Program-made: the position numbers and the translations under genes
Part shown: one piece after another, positions 54,280 to 63,086 of the stretch
How the letters are laid out: the number at the start of each line of letters is the position of its first letter
Position numbering within the stretch: the first letter of the stretch is position 1
Source: Erysipelotrichaceae bacterium
GTDB taxonomy: Bacteria; Bacillota_I; Bacilli_A; Erysipelotrichales; Erysipelotrichaceae
Reading direction: 5' to 3'
Length of the DNA: 64,000 nucleotides
Assembly (NCBI GenBank): GCA_030528645.1
Contig: JAUMYM010000005.1
Location: 1-64,000 of the forward strand
The notes under the pieces: generated by a model
What the model saw: the letters and a program-made list of their open reading frames with translations, nothing else
Databases searched by the model: none
What the model was told of the DNA's origin: nothing

Positions 54280-56967
54280 ATGAATAAAAAACATATCACT
54301 TATCTTGTTGCGGGAATCTCTATTATTTATGTAGTTATTGCAAGTTATTTAGGATTATTGACTTTAAATGTAAGAAGTATATCGTATTTAGTGTTTTTAA
54401 GTTCTTTATTTCTTATTGTTAGACATGTTATAAAGAAACAAAATCCAACTAAATTTTTTTATGCTAAATTTGCATGTTTAACAGTACTACTTTTTTTGTT
54501 GTCTTCGATGTTATTTTTGAATATTTATCCGTTTGGAGATCGAATTTTTTCAACAATTGATTTATTTCATCAATATACACCATTCTTAAATCATTATCAG
54601 GATATTATATTGAAAGGAAAGTTCTTTTTTTATGACCCTATGATTGGTTTTGGAACAAACTTTCTAGCTTTTTTTGCTTATTATTTAGCTTCACCTTTTC
54701 ATTTACTGTTAGTTTTGGTGCCAAAAACATACAGTGCAGAAGCTATTGTTGTTCTGATTGTGTTGAAAATAGCATTAACAGCCTTTACGTTTTCTTATTA
54801 TTTACAAGAAGAGTTTAAACAAAACAACATTACAAATTACATTGCATCAATCATTTTTGCAAGTATGACTTATTTGGTAGGTTATTCTTGGAACATTATT
54901 TGGTTAGATTGTTTTTATTTATTTCCATTGATTATGATAGGATATCGTAAATTAATAAATGAAGATAAACCATGGCTTTATGTGATTTCTTTAAGTTTAT
55001 CTATTTTTAGTAATTACTACATTAGCTATATGATTTGTCTGTATGTAGGTTTGCATTTTATATTAGAAGTGATTATATACCGTAAGATCAATAAAAAACA
55101 ATTTATTAAGTTTTCGATTTACTCTATTTTATCCGCAAGTATCTGGGCATTTATGCTTCTTCCAACTATTAAAACATTAGCTATCACTTCATCAGCATCG
55201 AAGGATATTTTTCCTGCTTTTAAAATTAATTTTGATATAGCTTCTTTTTTGGTGAATCACAATATTATTAGTAAGCTAACCATTGAAATTTTCTCTTTAC
55301 CAGCCTTAGCATCATCGACCTTGTCGATTGTAGCTCTATTTATGTTTCTAGGGAATAAGCGGATTAAACACAATGTAAAAGTGTTTTATATGATATTATA
55401 TGGTATCTTAGCTATCAGTATGTTTGTTGCACCTTTAGATTTTATATGGCATGGGTTTCATATACCTAATGGATTACCTTATCGTTATTCTTTTTTATAT
55501 GTATTTATAATGGTAACGATAGTATTTATAGAATTAAATCACTTTCAAAAAGAAGATATTCATTACATATGGATTCCTGTATTACTTTTTTTAGGCTCTG
55601 GCATCTTTTTAACAAATCATATCTTACAAATAGGTTTAACTATCTTCATTATGATTATACTTTGGCTTATATTTAAGAAAGGTGAAAGTAATTATAAGGT
55701 TTTAACTATTTTTATTGTATTGGAATTATTATTTGTTACGAATTATCGCTATTATGATTTTGGTATTGATCCAAGCATTGTAAAAAGAGAAGATTCTTTT
55801 GAAGGGAAATGGGCATCTTTAATCTATGAAGCAACCTCATACATTAACGAAACGTACTTATCAGATTCAAGTTATGCGTATAAAACAGAGATCTATCCAA
55901 GATATAATAGTAATCCTGGGTTACAGTTTCAATATAATGGAGTAACAACGTTTTCCAGTATGAATCATTATAATCTTTTGGTCTTTTTAAATTCCATAGG
56001 TGTTGGTACAAATCATTTAAATAGTATTACAAGTGATAAAATATTTGTATATACAGATGCTTTATTGGGTTTAAAATATTATATTAGCAAAGATAGGGTA
56101 TCAAATAAGCATGCATCTTTATTAAAAAAGATTGAACATGATGGTCATAAGGTGTATATCTATGAAAATAAACACGCTTTATCTGTAGGATATATGGTTG
56201 ATGAAGCACTGTTAGATTATGATGTAAAAAAGGATGTCGTTGAATCAACAAATGATTTTTTTAAGAAAATATCAAACATTAATGAAGATGTATTGATTAA
56301 GATTCCGTTTAAAAATATAACAAATAATGTGGAAATGAAAGATACACATACATTTTATTATACACATGATGAAGAAAAAGATAATAATGTGCAGTTTATA
56401 AGTAGTGTGCAACAAGGGAATGCCTTCGTGTATGTAGATGCCTATTTAACAGATGATATTAAAGTAGAATATGAAGATGAAACTCAATACATCACACCAT
56501 ATTATGCATATTTTCATGAAATTAAAACTTCACACAATATTGAAGTAATCATCACATTGCCTATGAAAAGTACAAGCAATATAGATATCTATGTTATCAA
56601 GGTTAATGAAGATGTTTATGATAAAATGATTGAAAAATTATCACAAAATCAACTACAAGTAACAAACTATCAAGAAGACATTCTTGAAGGCACAATAGAG
56701 TCTAATGGAGGGTTATTGTTTACTAGAATACCGTATGAAGAAGGTTGGAGTGTATATGTTGATGGTATAAAGAAGGAAATTACTCCTGTAAGTGATGCTT
56801 TGATTGCTTTTTATGTAGAAGAAGGAAAACATAAGATAACGTTAAAATATCACGATGACAATTTCTATAAAGGAATGATAATAAGTAGTATAAGTGTATT
56901 TATATTACTTGGGCTTTACAGTGTAAGTAGATATAAAAAGAAGCATGGGATGAAATCATATGAGTAA
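54280..56967 (+). CDS. YfhO-family membrane protein, copy 1 (probable GT-C glycosyltransferase)
   Basis: 895 residues: about fourteen membrane segments to residue 480 and a large extracytoplasmic C-terminal domain ending in a membrane segment. Family features: NIYPFGDRIFSTIDLFHQYTPFL with the PFGDR acid motif, GLGTNF-like MIGFGTNFLAFFAYYLASPF, NIIWLDCFYLFPLI and, near the end, LLFTRIPYEEGWSVYVDG. YfhO proteins of other Firmicutes glycosylate lipoteichoic or wall teichoic acids. The ATG start is supported by alignment with the next gene (NKKHITY versus SKKTLTL and matching helices). It overlaps copy 2 by eight bases. Translation may be leaderless. Confidence 0.9.
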   Translation: MNKKHITYLVAGISIIYVVIASYLGLLTLNVRSISYLVFLSSLFLIVRHVIKKQNPTKFFYAKFACLTVLLFLLSSMLFLNIYPFGDRIFSTIDLFHQYTPFLNHYQDIILKGKFFFYDPMIGFGTNFLAFFAYYLASPFHLLLVLVPKTYSAEAIVVLIVLKIALTAFTFSYYLQEEFKQNNITNYIASIIFASMTYLVGYSWNIIWLDCFYLFPLIMIGYRKLINEDKPWLYVISLSLSIFSNYYISYMICLYVGLHFILEVIIYRKINKKQFIKFSIYSILSASIWAFMLLPTIKTLAITSSASKDIFPAFKINFDIASFLVNHNIISKLTIEIFSLPALASSTLSIVALFMFLGNKRIKHNVKVFYMILYGILAISMFVAPLDFIWHGFHIPNGLPYRYSFLYVFIMVTIVFIELNHFQKEDIHYIWIPVLLFLGSGIFLTNHILQIGLTIFIMIILWLIFKKGESNYKVLTIFIVLELLFVTNYRYYDFGIDPSIVKREDSFEGKWASLIYEATSYINETYLSDSSYAYKTEIYPRYNSNPGLQFQYNGVTTFSSMNHYNLLVFLNSIGVGTNHLNSITSDKIFVYTDALLGLKYYISKDRVSNKHASLLKKIEHDGHKVYIYENKHALSVGYMVDEALLDYDVKKDVVESTNDFFKKISNINEDVLIKIPFKNITNNVEMKDTHTFYYTHDEEKDNNVQFISSVQQGNAFVYVDAYLTDDIKVEYEDETQYITPYYAYFHEIKTSHNIEVIITLPMKSTSNIDIYVIKVNEDVYDKMIEKLSQNQLQVTNYQEDILEGTIESNGGLLFTRIPYEEGWSVYVDGIKKEITPVSDALIAFYVEEGKHKITLKYHDDNFYKGMIISSISVFILLGLYSVSRYKKKHGMKSYE

Positions 56968-59638
56968 AAAAACATTGACATTGATTATACTTGGAATAAC
57001 GATTGCTATTGTAATAATAGGTTCTTACTTTAAACTATTGAATATTTCTGTCAAAAGTATTGTATATCTTTTGTACTTTGTTCTTTTTGCATTTCTTTTA
57101 AGAAATGTAATTCATGGAAAAAAAAATAATCATTTCTTTTATGCGCAAAGTGCTTTTTTGATGATGTTTCTTTTTATATTGTCTTCTGCTTTATTTATAG
57201 ATATTTATCCATTTGGAGATCGTATCTTCTCTACGGTTGATTTATATTCACAATACACGTCTTTTATTAGTGGTTATCAAGATAGGCTACTTCAAGGGAA
57301 AAGTTTAGTGTATGCTTCCAATATTGGACTTGGTAATAACTATATCGACTTATTTGCTTATTATTTAGCTTCACCGTTAAATATTCTTATGATAGTAATA
57401 CCTAAGGCGTTTATTACGGAAGGTATATTTTTATTAATTGCTCTTAAGTTATCGCTAGCGGCGTTTACTTTCACTTACTATTTACAATATGAATACAAAG
57501 TAGATAATCGTTTTGCCTTTGTAGGTGGTCTTATGTATGCAGGAATGATTTATTTTGTGAGTTATTCTTGGAACATTATGTGGTTAGATTGTTTTTACTT
57601 GTTTCCGGTTGTTTTAATTGGCTATCGTATGTTAATGCGTGGACAACAACCATGGCTCTATTTGTTTGCCCTAGCAATTATGATTTTTAGTAACTACTAT
57701 ATTAGTTTTATGATTTGTATTTTCTTGGGGTTACACTTTATTTTTGATGTAATCTTTCAGAAAGAATTTAATATTAGATATGCCCTACGTTTTGTACTAT
57801 ATAGCTTCTTAGCGGTAGGTTTGGTATCCTTTTTGTTACTTCCAACTTATCAAGTATTGAAACTAACATCAGCGGCTAATGAAGCATTTCCTAAGTTTAA
57901 ATTCAAATTTGATGTTTTACATTTTTTAGCGAATCATTTTGTAACAAGTGAAATAACGGTACGTTCAAAAGATTTGCCAAATGTAGCGACATCAACATTA
58001 GCTCTGCTTTTCTTCTTTATGTTTCTATTCAATAAACGTATTTCCTTCCGTATTAAAGGTAAGCTATTGGGTTTATTAATTCTATTGGCAATGAGTCTAT
58101 GGATTAATCAATTGGATATTATTTGGCATGGTTTTCATGAACCAAATGATTTACCATATCGTTATTCCTTTTTATATGCCTTTGTTATGGTTGTGATTGT
58201 TATTTTACAACTGCATTATTTTGATAAAAAGAGTTGGAAGTATGGATTTTTAGGCATTGTTTTATGTCTATTGTGTGGATATTTCAAAGTCTTAACGTGG
58301 TATATGTTACTAATTAATTTTGTTTTATTGACTTTGTATATGAAGGTAACTTATCATCAAGAAAAAACAAATCTGTTAATCATCGTTATTGCATTAGAAT
58401 TACTGTTTGTAAATAATTATCGCTATTATAATTTAGCTAATAAAGAAGGAATTGCTGTTAGAGAAGACTCTTACGTTAGTCAGGACTCTATGTTAGTTTA
58501 TAAAGTCGTAGACCAATTAAAAAAGAATCACGTAGATAGTAAATATGAATACAAAGTAATGGTAAATCCAGTAGAAACATTAAATCCAGGCGCCATGTTT
58601 GGCTATAATGGGATTACCTCTTTTACAAGTACCAATTACTATCAAACAACTAAGTTTATGCATGCATTAGGTTATGCAAGTAATGGGGTAAACAGTTATT
58701 TACAGAAGAGTTTTGTGGCTCCGATGGATTCCCTTTTATCAACAAAGTATTATATTTCAAGTCATAATTTAAGCAATCATAAACACCTAAAAAAAATTGA
58801 TGAAGTAGAAAGAGGAGCTTATAAAGCCAATATCTATGAAAATAAAGAGGCATTAAGCCTAGGATTTGTAGCTAACCAGCGTATTTTAGAATATCAATAT
58901 TACTACTATAATCCGATACGCAGCGTAAATTCTCTGTACCATCATTTATTAGATATGGATCAAAACCTTTTGGAGATACAACCAATTTCAAGTCAGGATC
59001 CAAATGTTACTATAAATGGAGACTACAGCTTTAAAATTGAAAATCCGTTAAAGAGTGAATTAGAATCAATCATTCATGTAAAAATTAAACAAAAAGGACA
59101 AAGTTATATTTATATTGATTGTCGATCTGCTGAAAAAGTGCAAGTTCAAGGGGTAAATCAATGGAGCGTTTCACCAAGAGAACCATACTTCATTGATAAT
59201 TCGATTCGTAACGTTGGTGATGATGTAAAGGTTACGATTAAAACCGAAAAAGATGTAAATGGTAATATCTTTGTTGTAACGTTAAATGAAGATGCGTATC
59301 AACAAGCTATTCAAAAACTAAAGCAACACCAACTACAAATTGATGTATACAAAGAAGATATGATTAAAGCCCATGTAGATTCGAATGGAGGAGTCGTATT
59401 TACCCGCATTCCATATGATAAAGGATGGAACGTGTATGTAGATGATCAGCCGGTAGAAACCTTTGCGATAGGAAAAGGGTTGTTAGGTTATCGAGTTCCT
59501 AGTGGACATGTAAAGATTAAAATGCAGTTTATCGCTTCCGGTTTAAAAGAAGGCTTATGGATTAGTGGTGGCAGTTTATGCATCGTTATACTCTTAGCTG
59601 CCTTACAATATAAGAAAAAGAAAATGTCTGGAGCTTAA
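56960..59638 (+). CDS. YfhO-family membrane protein, copy 2 (probable GT-C glycosyltransferase)
   Basis: 892 residues, clearly a paralogue of copy 1 along its length: DIYPFGDRIFSTVDLYSQYTSFI, NIMWLDCFYLFPVV, FSNYYISFMICIF, and VVFTRIPYDKGWNVYVDD correspond one to one. Predicted topology is the same: about fourteen membrane segments, then a long soluble domain and a last membrane segment. A different sugar or acceptor is likely, with divergence greatest in the C-terminal domain. It overlaps copy 1 by eight bases and ends at a bidirectional terminator, so the pair forms one transcript. Confidence 0.9.
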   Translation: MSKKTLTLIILGITIAIVIIGSYFKLLNISVKSIVYLLYFVLFAFLLRNVIHGKKNNHFFYAQSAFLMMFLFILSSALFIDIYPFGDRIFSTVDLYSQYTSFISGYQDRLLQGKSLVYASNIGLGNNYIDLFAYYLASPLNILMIVIPKAFITEGIFLLIALKLSLAAFTFTYYLQYEYKVDNRFAFVGGLMYAGMIYFVSYSWNIMWLDCFYLFPVVLIGYRMLMRGQQPWLYLFALAIMIFSNYYISFMICIFLGLHFIFDVIFQKEFNIRYALRFVLYSFLAVGLVSFLLLPTYQVLKLTSAANEAFPKFKFKFDVLHFLANHFVTSEITVRSKDLPNVATSTLALLFFFMFLFNKRISFRIKGKLLGLLILLAMSLWINQLDIIWHGFHEPNDLPYRYSFLYAFVMVVIVILQLHYFDKKSWKYGFLGIVLCLLCGYFKVLTWYMLLINFVLLTLYMKVTYHQEKTNLLIIVIALELLFVNNYRYYNLANKEGIAVREDSYVSQDSMLVYKVVDQLKKNHVDSKYEYKVMVNPVETLNPGAMFGYNGITSFTSTNYYQTTKFMHALGYASNGVNSYLQKSFVAPMDSLLSTKYYISSHNLSNHKHLKKIDEVERGAYKANIYENKEALSLGFVANQRILEYQYYYYNPIRSVNSLYHHLLDMDQNLLEIQPISSQDPNVTINGDYSFKIENPLKSELESIIHVKIKQKGQSYIYIDCRSAEKVQVQGVNQWSVSPREPYFIDNSIRNVGDDVKVTIKTEKDVNGNIFVVTLNEDAYQQAIQKLKQHQLQIDVYKEDMIKAHVDSNGGVVFTRIPYDKGWNVYVDDQPVETFAIGKGLLGYRVPSGHVKIKMQFIASGLKEGLWISGGSLCIVILLAALQYKKKKMSGA

Positions 59639-59656
59639 GTTCCAGACATTTATTTT
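59622..59656. terminator. Bidirectional terminator after the yfhO pair
   Basis: Eleven-pair stem AAATGTCTGGA / TCCAGACATTT with an eight-base loop, T-rich on both sides. It overlaps both convergent stop codons. Confidence 0.88.
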
Positions 59657-60297
59657 GCATAAAATTTATAGATATGGATTTTATCATCCTTTTTGATACA
59701 TTCTACATAAGCACCTGTTTGAAAGTCTTTTGTCGAGAAACCATTACCACTTTTATAAGTCCATTCTACATCAACATAGAAAATACGATATCCATCTTCA
59801 TCTAAACCCATATCGGTAGAACCGATCACTTTCACTTCCGTAACTTCAGGCAAGTTTTCTTTTCCAAAGTCTTTAATATAGAGTTCTAAATTTTTATAGT
59901 AACTATTAATCGCTTTTTCTCTTAAGTTAATTCTCGCTTCCGTTTGCCAGAATTGTGTCCCACCAATATCATTTTTAATGGATTTGTTTGTTAGTGTAAA
60001 GAAATCAGCTACATAGTTTTGCGCTACAGATTCTGAAATCTTTTGCCAATCTTTCGTTTTAACTGCATCTTTTAGTTCTTCATATAGTTGTTTTTGGTAG
60101 TCTGTGGCATTTGCACGAATTGCGTAATACTCTTTATCTTCTTTTATCGTTACCACATCATGTTGACTTGTACTATCACTAGGTTTTTGTGTTAATATTT
60201 TATATCCTAAGAATACTAATACTAAAATTAATACAGGAATGGAAACAGCCAATATAAGGTTGATTACACTAACCTTTCTTCTTTGTTTTTTTACCAT
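59650..60297 (-). CDS. Single-pass membrane protein of unknown function
   Basis: 215 residues: a basic N-terminus (KKQRRK), one membrane segment at about 13-35, then an external domain starting with a Ser/Thr-rich linker. The domain (YQKQLYEELKDAVKTKDWQKISESVAQNYVADFFTL ... YRIFYVDVEWTYKSG ... DKIHIYKFYAK) has a helix-then-sheet order like NTF2-type domains, which is only an impression. No catalytic motif. AAAGGAG precedes the ATG and TATAAT (minus strand, 60326-60331) is a likely -10. It converges on the yfhO genes. Function not recognised. Confidence 0.65.
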   Translation of the reverse strand: MVKKQRRKVSVINLILAVSIPVLILVLVFLGYKILTQKPSDSTSQHDVVTIKEDKEYYAIRANATDYQKQLYEELKDAVKTKDWQKISESVAQNYVADFFTLTNKSIKNDIGGTQFWQTEARINLREKAINSYYKNLELYIKDFGKENLPEVTEVKVIGSTDMGLDEDGYRIFYVDVEWTYKSGNGFSTKDFQTGAYVECIKKDDKIHIYKFYAK

Positions 60298-60325
60298 AAG
60301 ATACTCCTTTTACTATACCTATAAT

Positions 60326-60331
60326 ATTATA
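60326..60331 (-). promoter_or_regulatory. -10 box TATAAT (minus strand)
   Basis: On the minus strand this reads TATAAT, 28 bases before the ATG of the unknown membrane protein. No TG extension and no clear -35. Confidence 0.4.
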
Positions 60332-60407
60332 AAGAAAATAGATATAAATGACAATAATAAATATAATTACGATATTGTCACTTATACATGAAAAAAAGCA
60401 ATATAAA

Positions 60408-60416
60408 TGATATAAT
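60408..60416 (+). promoter_or_regulatory. Extended -10 promoter TGATATAAT
   Basis: TGATATAAT, 22 bases before the flippase ATG at 60439 with GGAGG (60429-60433) between. It lies downstream of an in-frame ATG at 60388, which therefore is not the start. Confidence 0.65.
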
Positions 60417-60438
60417 ACTAATGTTTATGGAGGCCCGT

Positions 60439-61959
60439 ATGCGAACTAAAAATTCTTTTTTAAACATGATTACAAATTTAGTTCCCAGTTTAATTATTCC
60501 GATTATTTCACTATTTAAACTGAGTTGGTTGCTGAAGGTTTATGGTGCTGATATTTATGGTATGAATATGTACTTAACACAAGTTATGGGCTATTTAAAC
60601 TTAGTAGAAGGTGGCTTTGGTTTTGCCTTTGTACAAGCATTGTTTAAGCCTCTTGCAAAGGATGATAAAGAAACAGTAAAAGGATTGTATCATGGTGCAA
60701 GTTATATATTAAAAATGATTGGTTTAATCATTTTATTTTTAGGAATTATCATCTACATTATTTTGCCATGGATCTTAAAAACAAGCATACCATTTTCATT
60801 TGTGCGTATGGTATTTCTATTGATGATCTTACCTACTATTGTAGATTATTTTTTAATGGCTCCAACCTTTGTCATGATGGCAGATCAAAAAGAATATCAT
60901 TTGAATATTATTCGTAAAACCATTCAGCTTTTACGTGCATTTACACATATCTTTATTATTTTACATCGTTATAATTACTTGTATATTCCGCTTGTAGAAG
61001 CAATCTACATCGTAGTTCAATCTTATATATGTCGTCGTTTTGTTATTAAACGTTACATTTGGTTATTAGAGAAAGCTCCACGAAATCTATCGACGTTAGA
61101 AAGTGCAAAAAATTTATTTGCTCATCGTTTGGCAGGTGTTGTACTTTCAAGTACAGATACAATTTTATTAGGTGCTTTTATTGGTACGATTGCCAATACA
61201 CTATATGGAAATTATATTTATATTACAGGTGAAATTCAAAAGATTTTAGAAAGTATTATCAATGCCCCTAAGGCAAGTATTGGAAACTTATTCGCAACCA
61301 ATGATCAAAAAAGCTATGCAGTATTTAAAGAGTATTTTTCATTTACAACTTTTATCGCAACCATTGTATGTATTCCATTGTTTATTACGATTAATAGTTT
61401 TGTTGAATTTTGGCAAAGTAAAGAAGTGGTATTGAGTTTATTGGATGCGTTCTTATTTGCAGGTATTTTATTTTTTGTCTTATCAAGGCAGCCAATTATG
61501 AATGTTCGAGATACCAATGGCTTGTTTAGGGAGTCTAAAAAATTTGCTTACTTAGAAGCTGTTTTAAATTTCAGTTTTTCTATTGTGGGTGTTTATTTCT
61601 TTGGTATTACAGGTGCTTTGTTTGTTACATTCTGTACTTATCTAGCCTCTGATTTATTCATGAATTCACCTTTGGTATATCAATCTGTTTTGAAAAAGCC
61701 AATTAGGGAATACTACAGCATGTATCTATCAAAACTTATGATTGCAATGTTTGTTGGTTTTTTTGCTTATCTTACATGGCAGTACCTTTTAAGTGTTCGT
61801 GTTGATAATTTATTGTTGTGGTTTATCTTTTCCGGATTGTTATTTATACTGGTTAGTATAGTAATATCCATTATTTATTATCTATGTTTTAATGATTTTA
61901 GATTGTTTATTCAACGTATTTTAAAGCTTGTAAATGGAAAAATGAAAGGAGCAAAATAG
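60439..61959 (+). CDS. Wzx-type polysaccharide flippase (third of three)
   Basis: 506 residues, about twelve to fourteen membrane segments. TKNSFLNMITNLVPSLIIPIISLF, VYGADIYGMNMYLTQVMGYLNLVEGGFGFAFVQ, STDTILLGAFIGTIANTLYGNYIYI and QPIMNVRDTNGLFRE match the Wzx family. It has its own promoter and is followed at once by a FAD oxidoreductase and a GT2-like gene, forming a separate export unit at the end of the window. The stop TAG shares its G with the next GTG start. Confidence 0.9.
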   Translation: MRTKNSFLNMITNLVPSLIIPIISLFKLSWLLKVYGADIYGMNMYLTQVMGYLNLVEGGFGFAFVQALFKPLAKDDKETVKGLYHGASYILKMIGLIILFLGIIIYIILPWILKTSIPFSFVRMVFLLMILPTIVDYFLMAPTFVMMADQKEYHLNIIRKTIQLLRAFTHIFIILHRYNYLYIPLVEAIYIVVQSYICRRFVIKRYIWLLEKAPRNLSTLESAKNLFAHRLAGVVLSSTDTILLGAFIGTIANTLYGNYIYITGEIQKILESIINAPKASIGNLFATNDQKSYAVFKEYFSFTTFIATIVCIPLFITINSFVEFWQSKEVVLSLLDAFLFAGILFFVLSRQPIMNVRDTNGLFRESKKFAYLEAVLNFSFSIVGVYFFGITGALFVTFCTYLASDLFMNSPLVYQSVLKKPIREYYSMYLSKLMIAMFVGFFAYLTWQYLLSVRVDNLLLWFIFSGLLFILVSIVISIIYYLCFNDFRLFIQRILKLVNGKMKGAK

Positions 61960-63086
61960 TGGTATACGATTATATTGTAATTGGAGCAGGAATCTATGGC
62001 ATGTATTTTGCTAGTGAGATGGCTTTAAAGAAACCGGAAAGTAAAATTCTGATTTTGGAAAATGACAGTGAAGCTTTTGCACGAGCAACCTATATCAATC
62101 AAGCCCGTGTTCACATGGGTTATCATTATCCTCGCTCTTATAGTACAGCGAATAAAAGTCATTATTATTTCCAACGTTTTGTAGATGATTTTGGTTTTTC
62201 AATTAAAAAAGATTTTGATAAGATTTATTCCATTAGCAATGATTTTTCTTGGACAAATGCTGAACAATTTGAAAAGTTTTGCAAAGATAGCAACATACCT
62301 TGTAGCAAGGTGGATGCTTCTAAGTATTACAACACAAATGTTTGTAATAGTGCCTTTTTGACAAAAGAATATACGTTCGATGCTATGGAGATTAAAAAAC
62401 ATTATCTTGATTTTATTGCTAAACATCCTAATATTACAATTCTATATAATACAAATATTGATACGATTATAAAAAAAGAACCTTATTATGAACTTGCAAC
62501 GAATCATGGTATCTATGAAAGTCCTTTTGTTTTAAATGCTACGTATGCTAGTATTAATCAAATCTTAGAAAAAGCTGGCTTTGAACTGTTTAAGATTAAA
62601 TATGAAATCTGTGAAGTTATTTTATGTGAAGTAGATGATGCTTTAAAGGATGTTGGCTTAACGATGATGGATGGACCATTCTTTTCTATTATGCCTTTTG
62701 GGTTAACCAATCTTCATTCACTTACCAGTGTAACCTTTACTCCGCAAATTACATGTTATGACTATTTGCCAAAATTTGAATGTCAAAAGCGAAGCAATGG
62801 TACATGTAGTGAAAAACAACTTGGAAACTGTAATACCTGTATTGCAAAGCCTAAGAGTGCTTGGCCATACATGTCAAATCTTGCTCGTAAATATATGAAT
62901 AAAAAGCTAGGCTTCCGCTATCATAGCTCACTATTTTCAATTAAGCCAATCTTACAAAAGTCTGAGATTGATGATTCAAGACCGACTGTAATTAAAAAAT
63001 TTAGTGAAAATCCAACGTTTATTAGTGTGTTATCTGGTAAAATTAATACAATCTATGATTTAAAAGAGGTGATTGATCGTGAATGA
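61959..63086 (+). CDS. FAD-dependent oxidoreductase with a four-cysteine cluster
   Basis: 375 residues. A DAO-type FAD motif YDYIVIGAGIYGMYFASEMA at the N-terminus, then ILENDSEAFARATYINQARVHMGYHYPRS, typical of D-amino-acid-oxidase-like proteins. Residues 275-294 hold C275, C283, C291 and C294 (C-x7-C-x7-C-x2-C), an unusual possible metal or iron-sulfur site in this family. The GTG start has AAAGGAG upstream and shares its first base with the flippase stop. No signal peptide, so cytoplasmic. Its place directly after a flippase and before a GT2-like gene suggests it modifies a sugar or lipid-linked precursor; the reaction is unknown. The tail (TFISVLSGKINTIYDL) overlaps the next gene by eight bases. 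Confidence 0.8.
   Translation: MVYDYIVIGAGIYGMYFASEMALKKPESKILILENDSEAFARATYINQARVHMGYHYPRSYSTANKSHYYFQRFVDDFGFSIKKDFDKIYSISNDFSWTNAEQFEKFCKDSNIPCSKVDASKYYNTNVCNSAFLTKEYTFDAMEIKKHYLDFIAKHPNITILYNTNIDTIIKKEPYYELATNHGIYESPFVLNATYASINQILEKAGFELFKIKYEICEVILCEVDDALKDVGLTMMDGPFFSIMPFGLTNLHSLTSVTFTPQITCYDYLPKFECQKRSNGTCSEKQLGNCNTCIAKPKSAWPYMSNLARKYMNKKLGFRYHSSLFSIKPILQKSEIDDSRPTVIKKFSENPTFISVLSGKINTIYDLKEVIDRE

Noticed and set aside
60388-60438. N-terminal extension of the third flippase
   Set aside because: It precedes the -10 box and lacks a ribosome binding site; GGAGG supports 60439.
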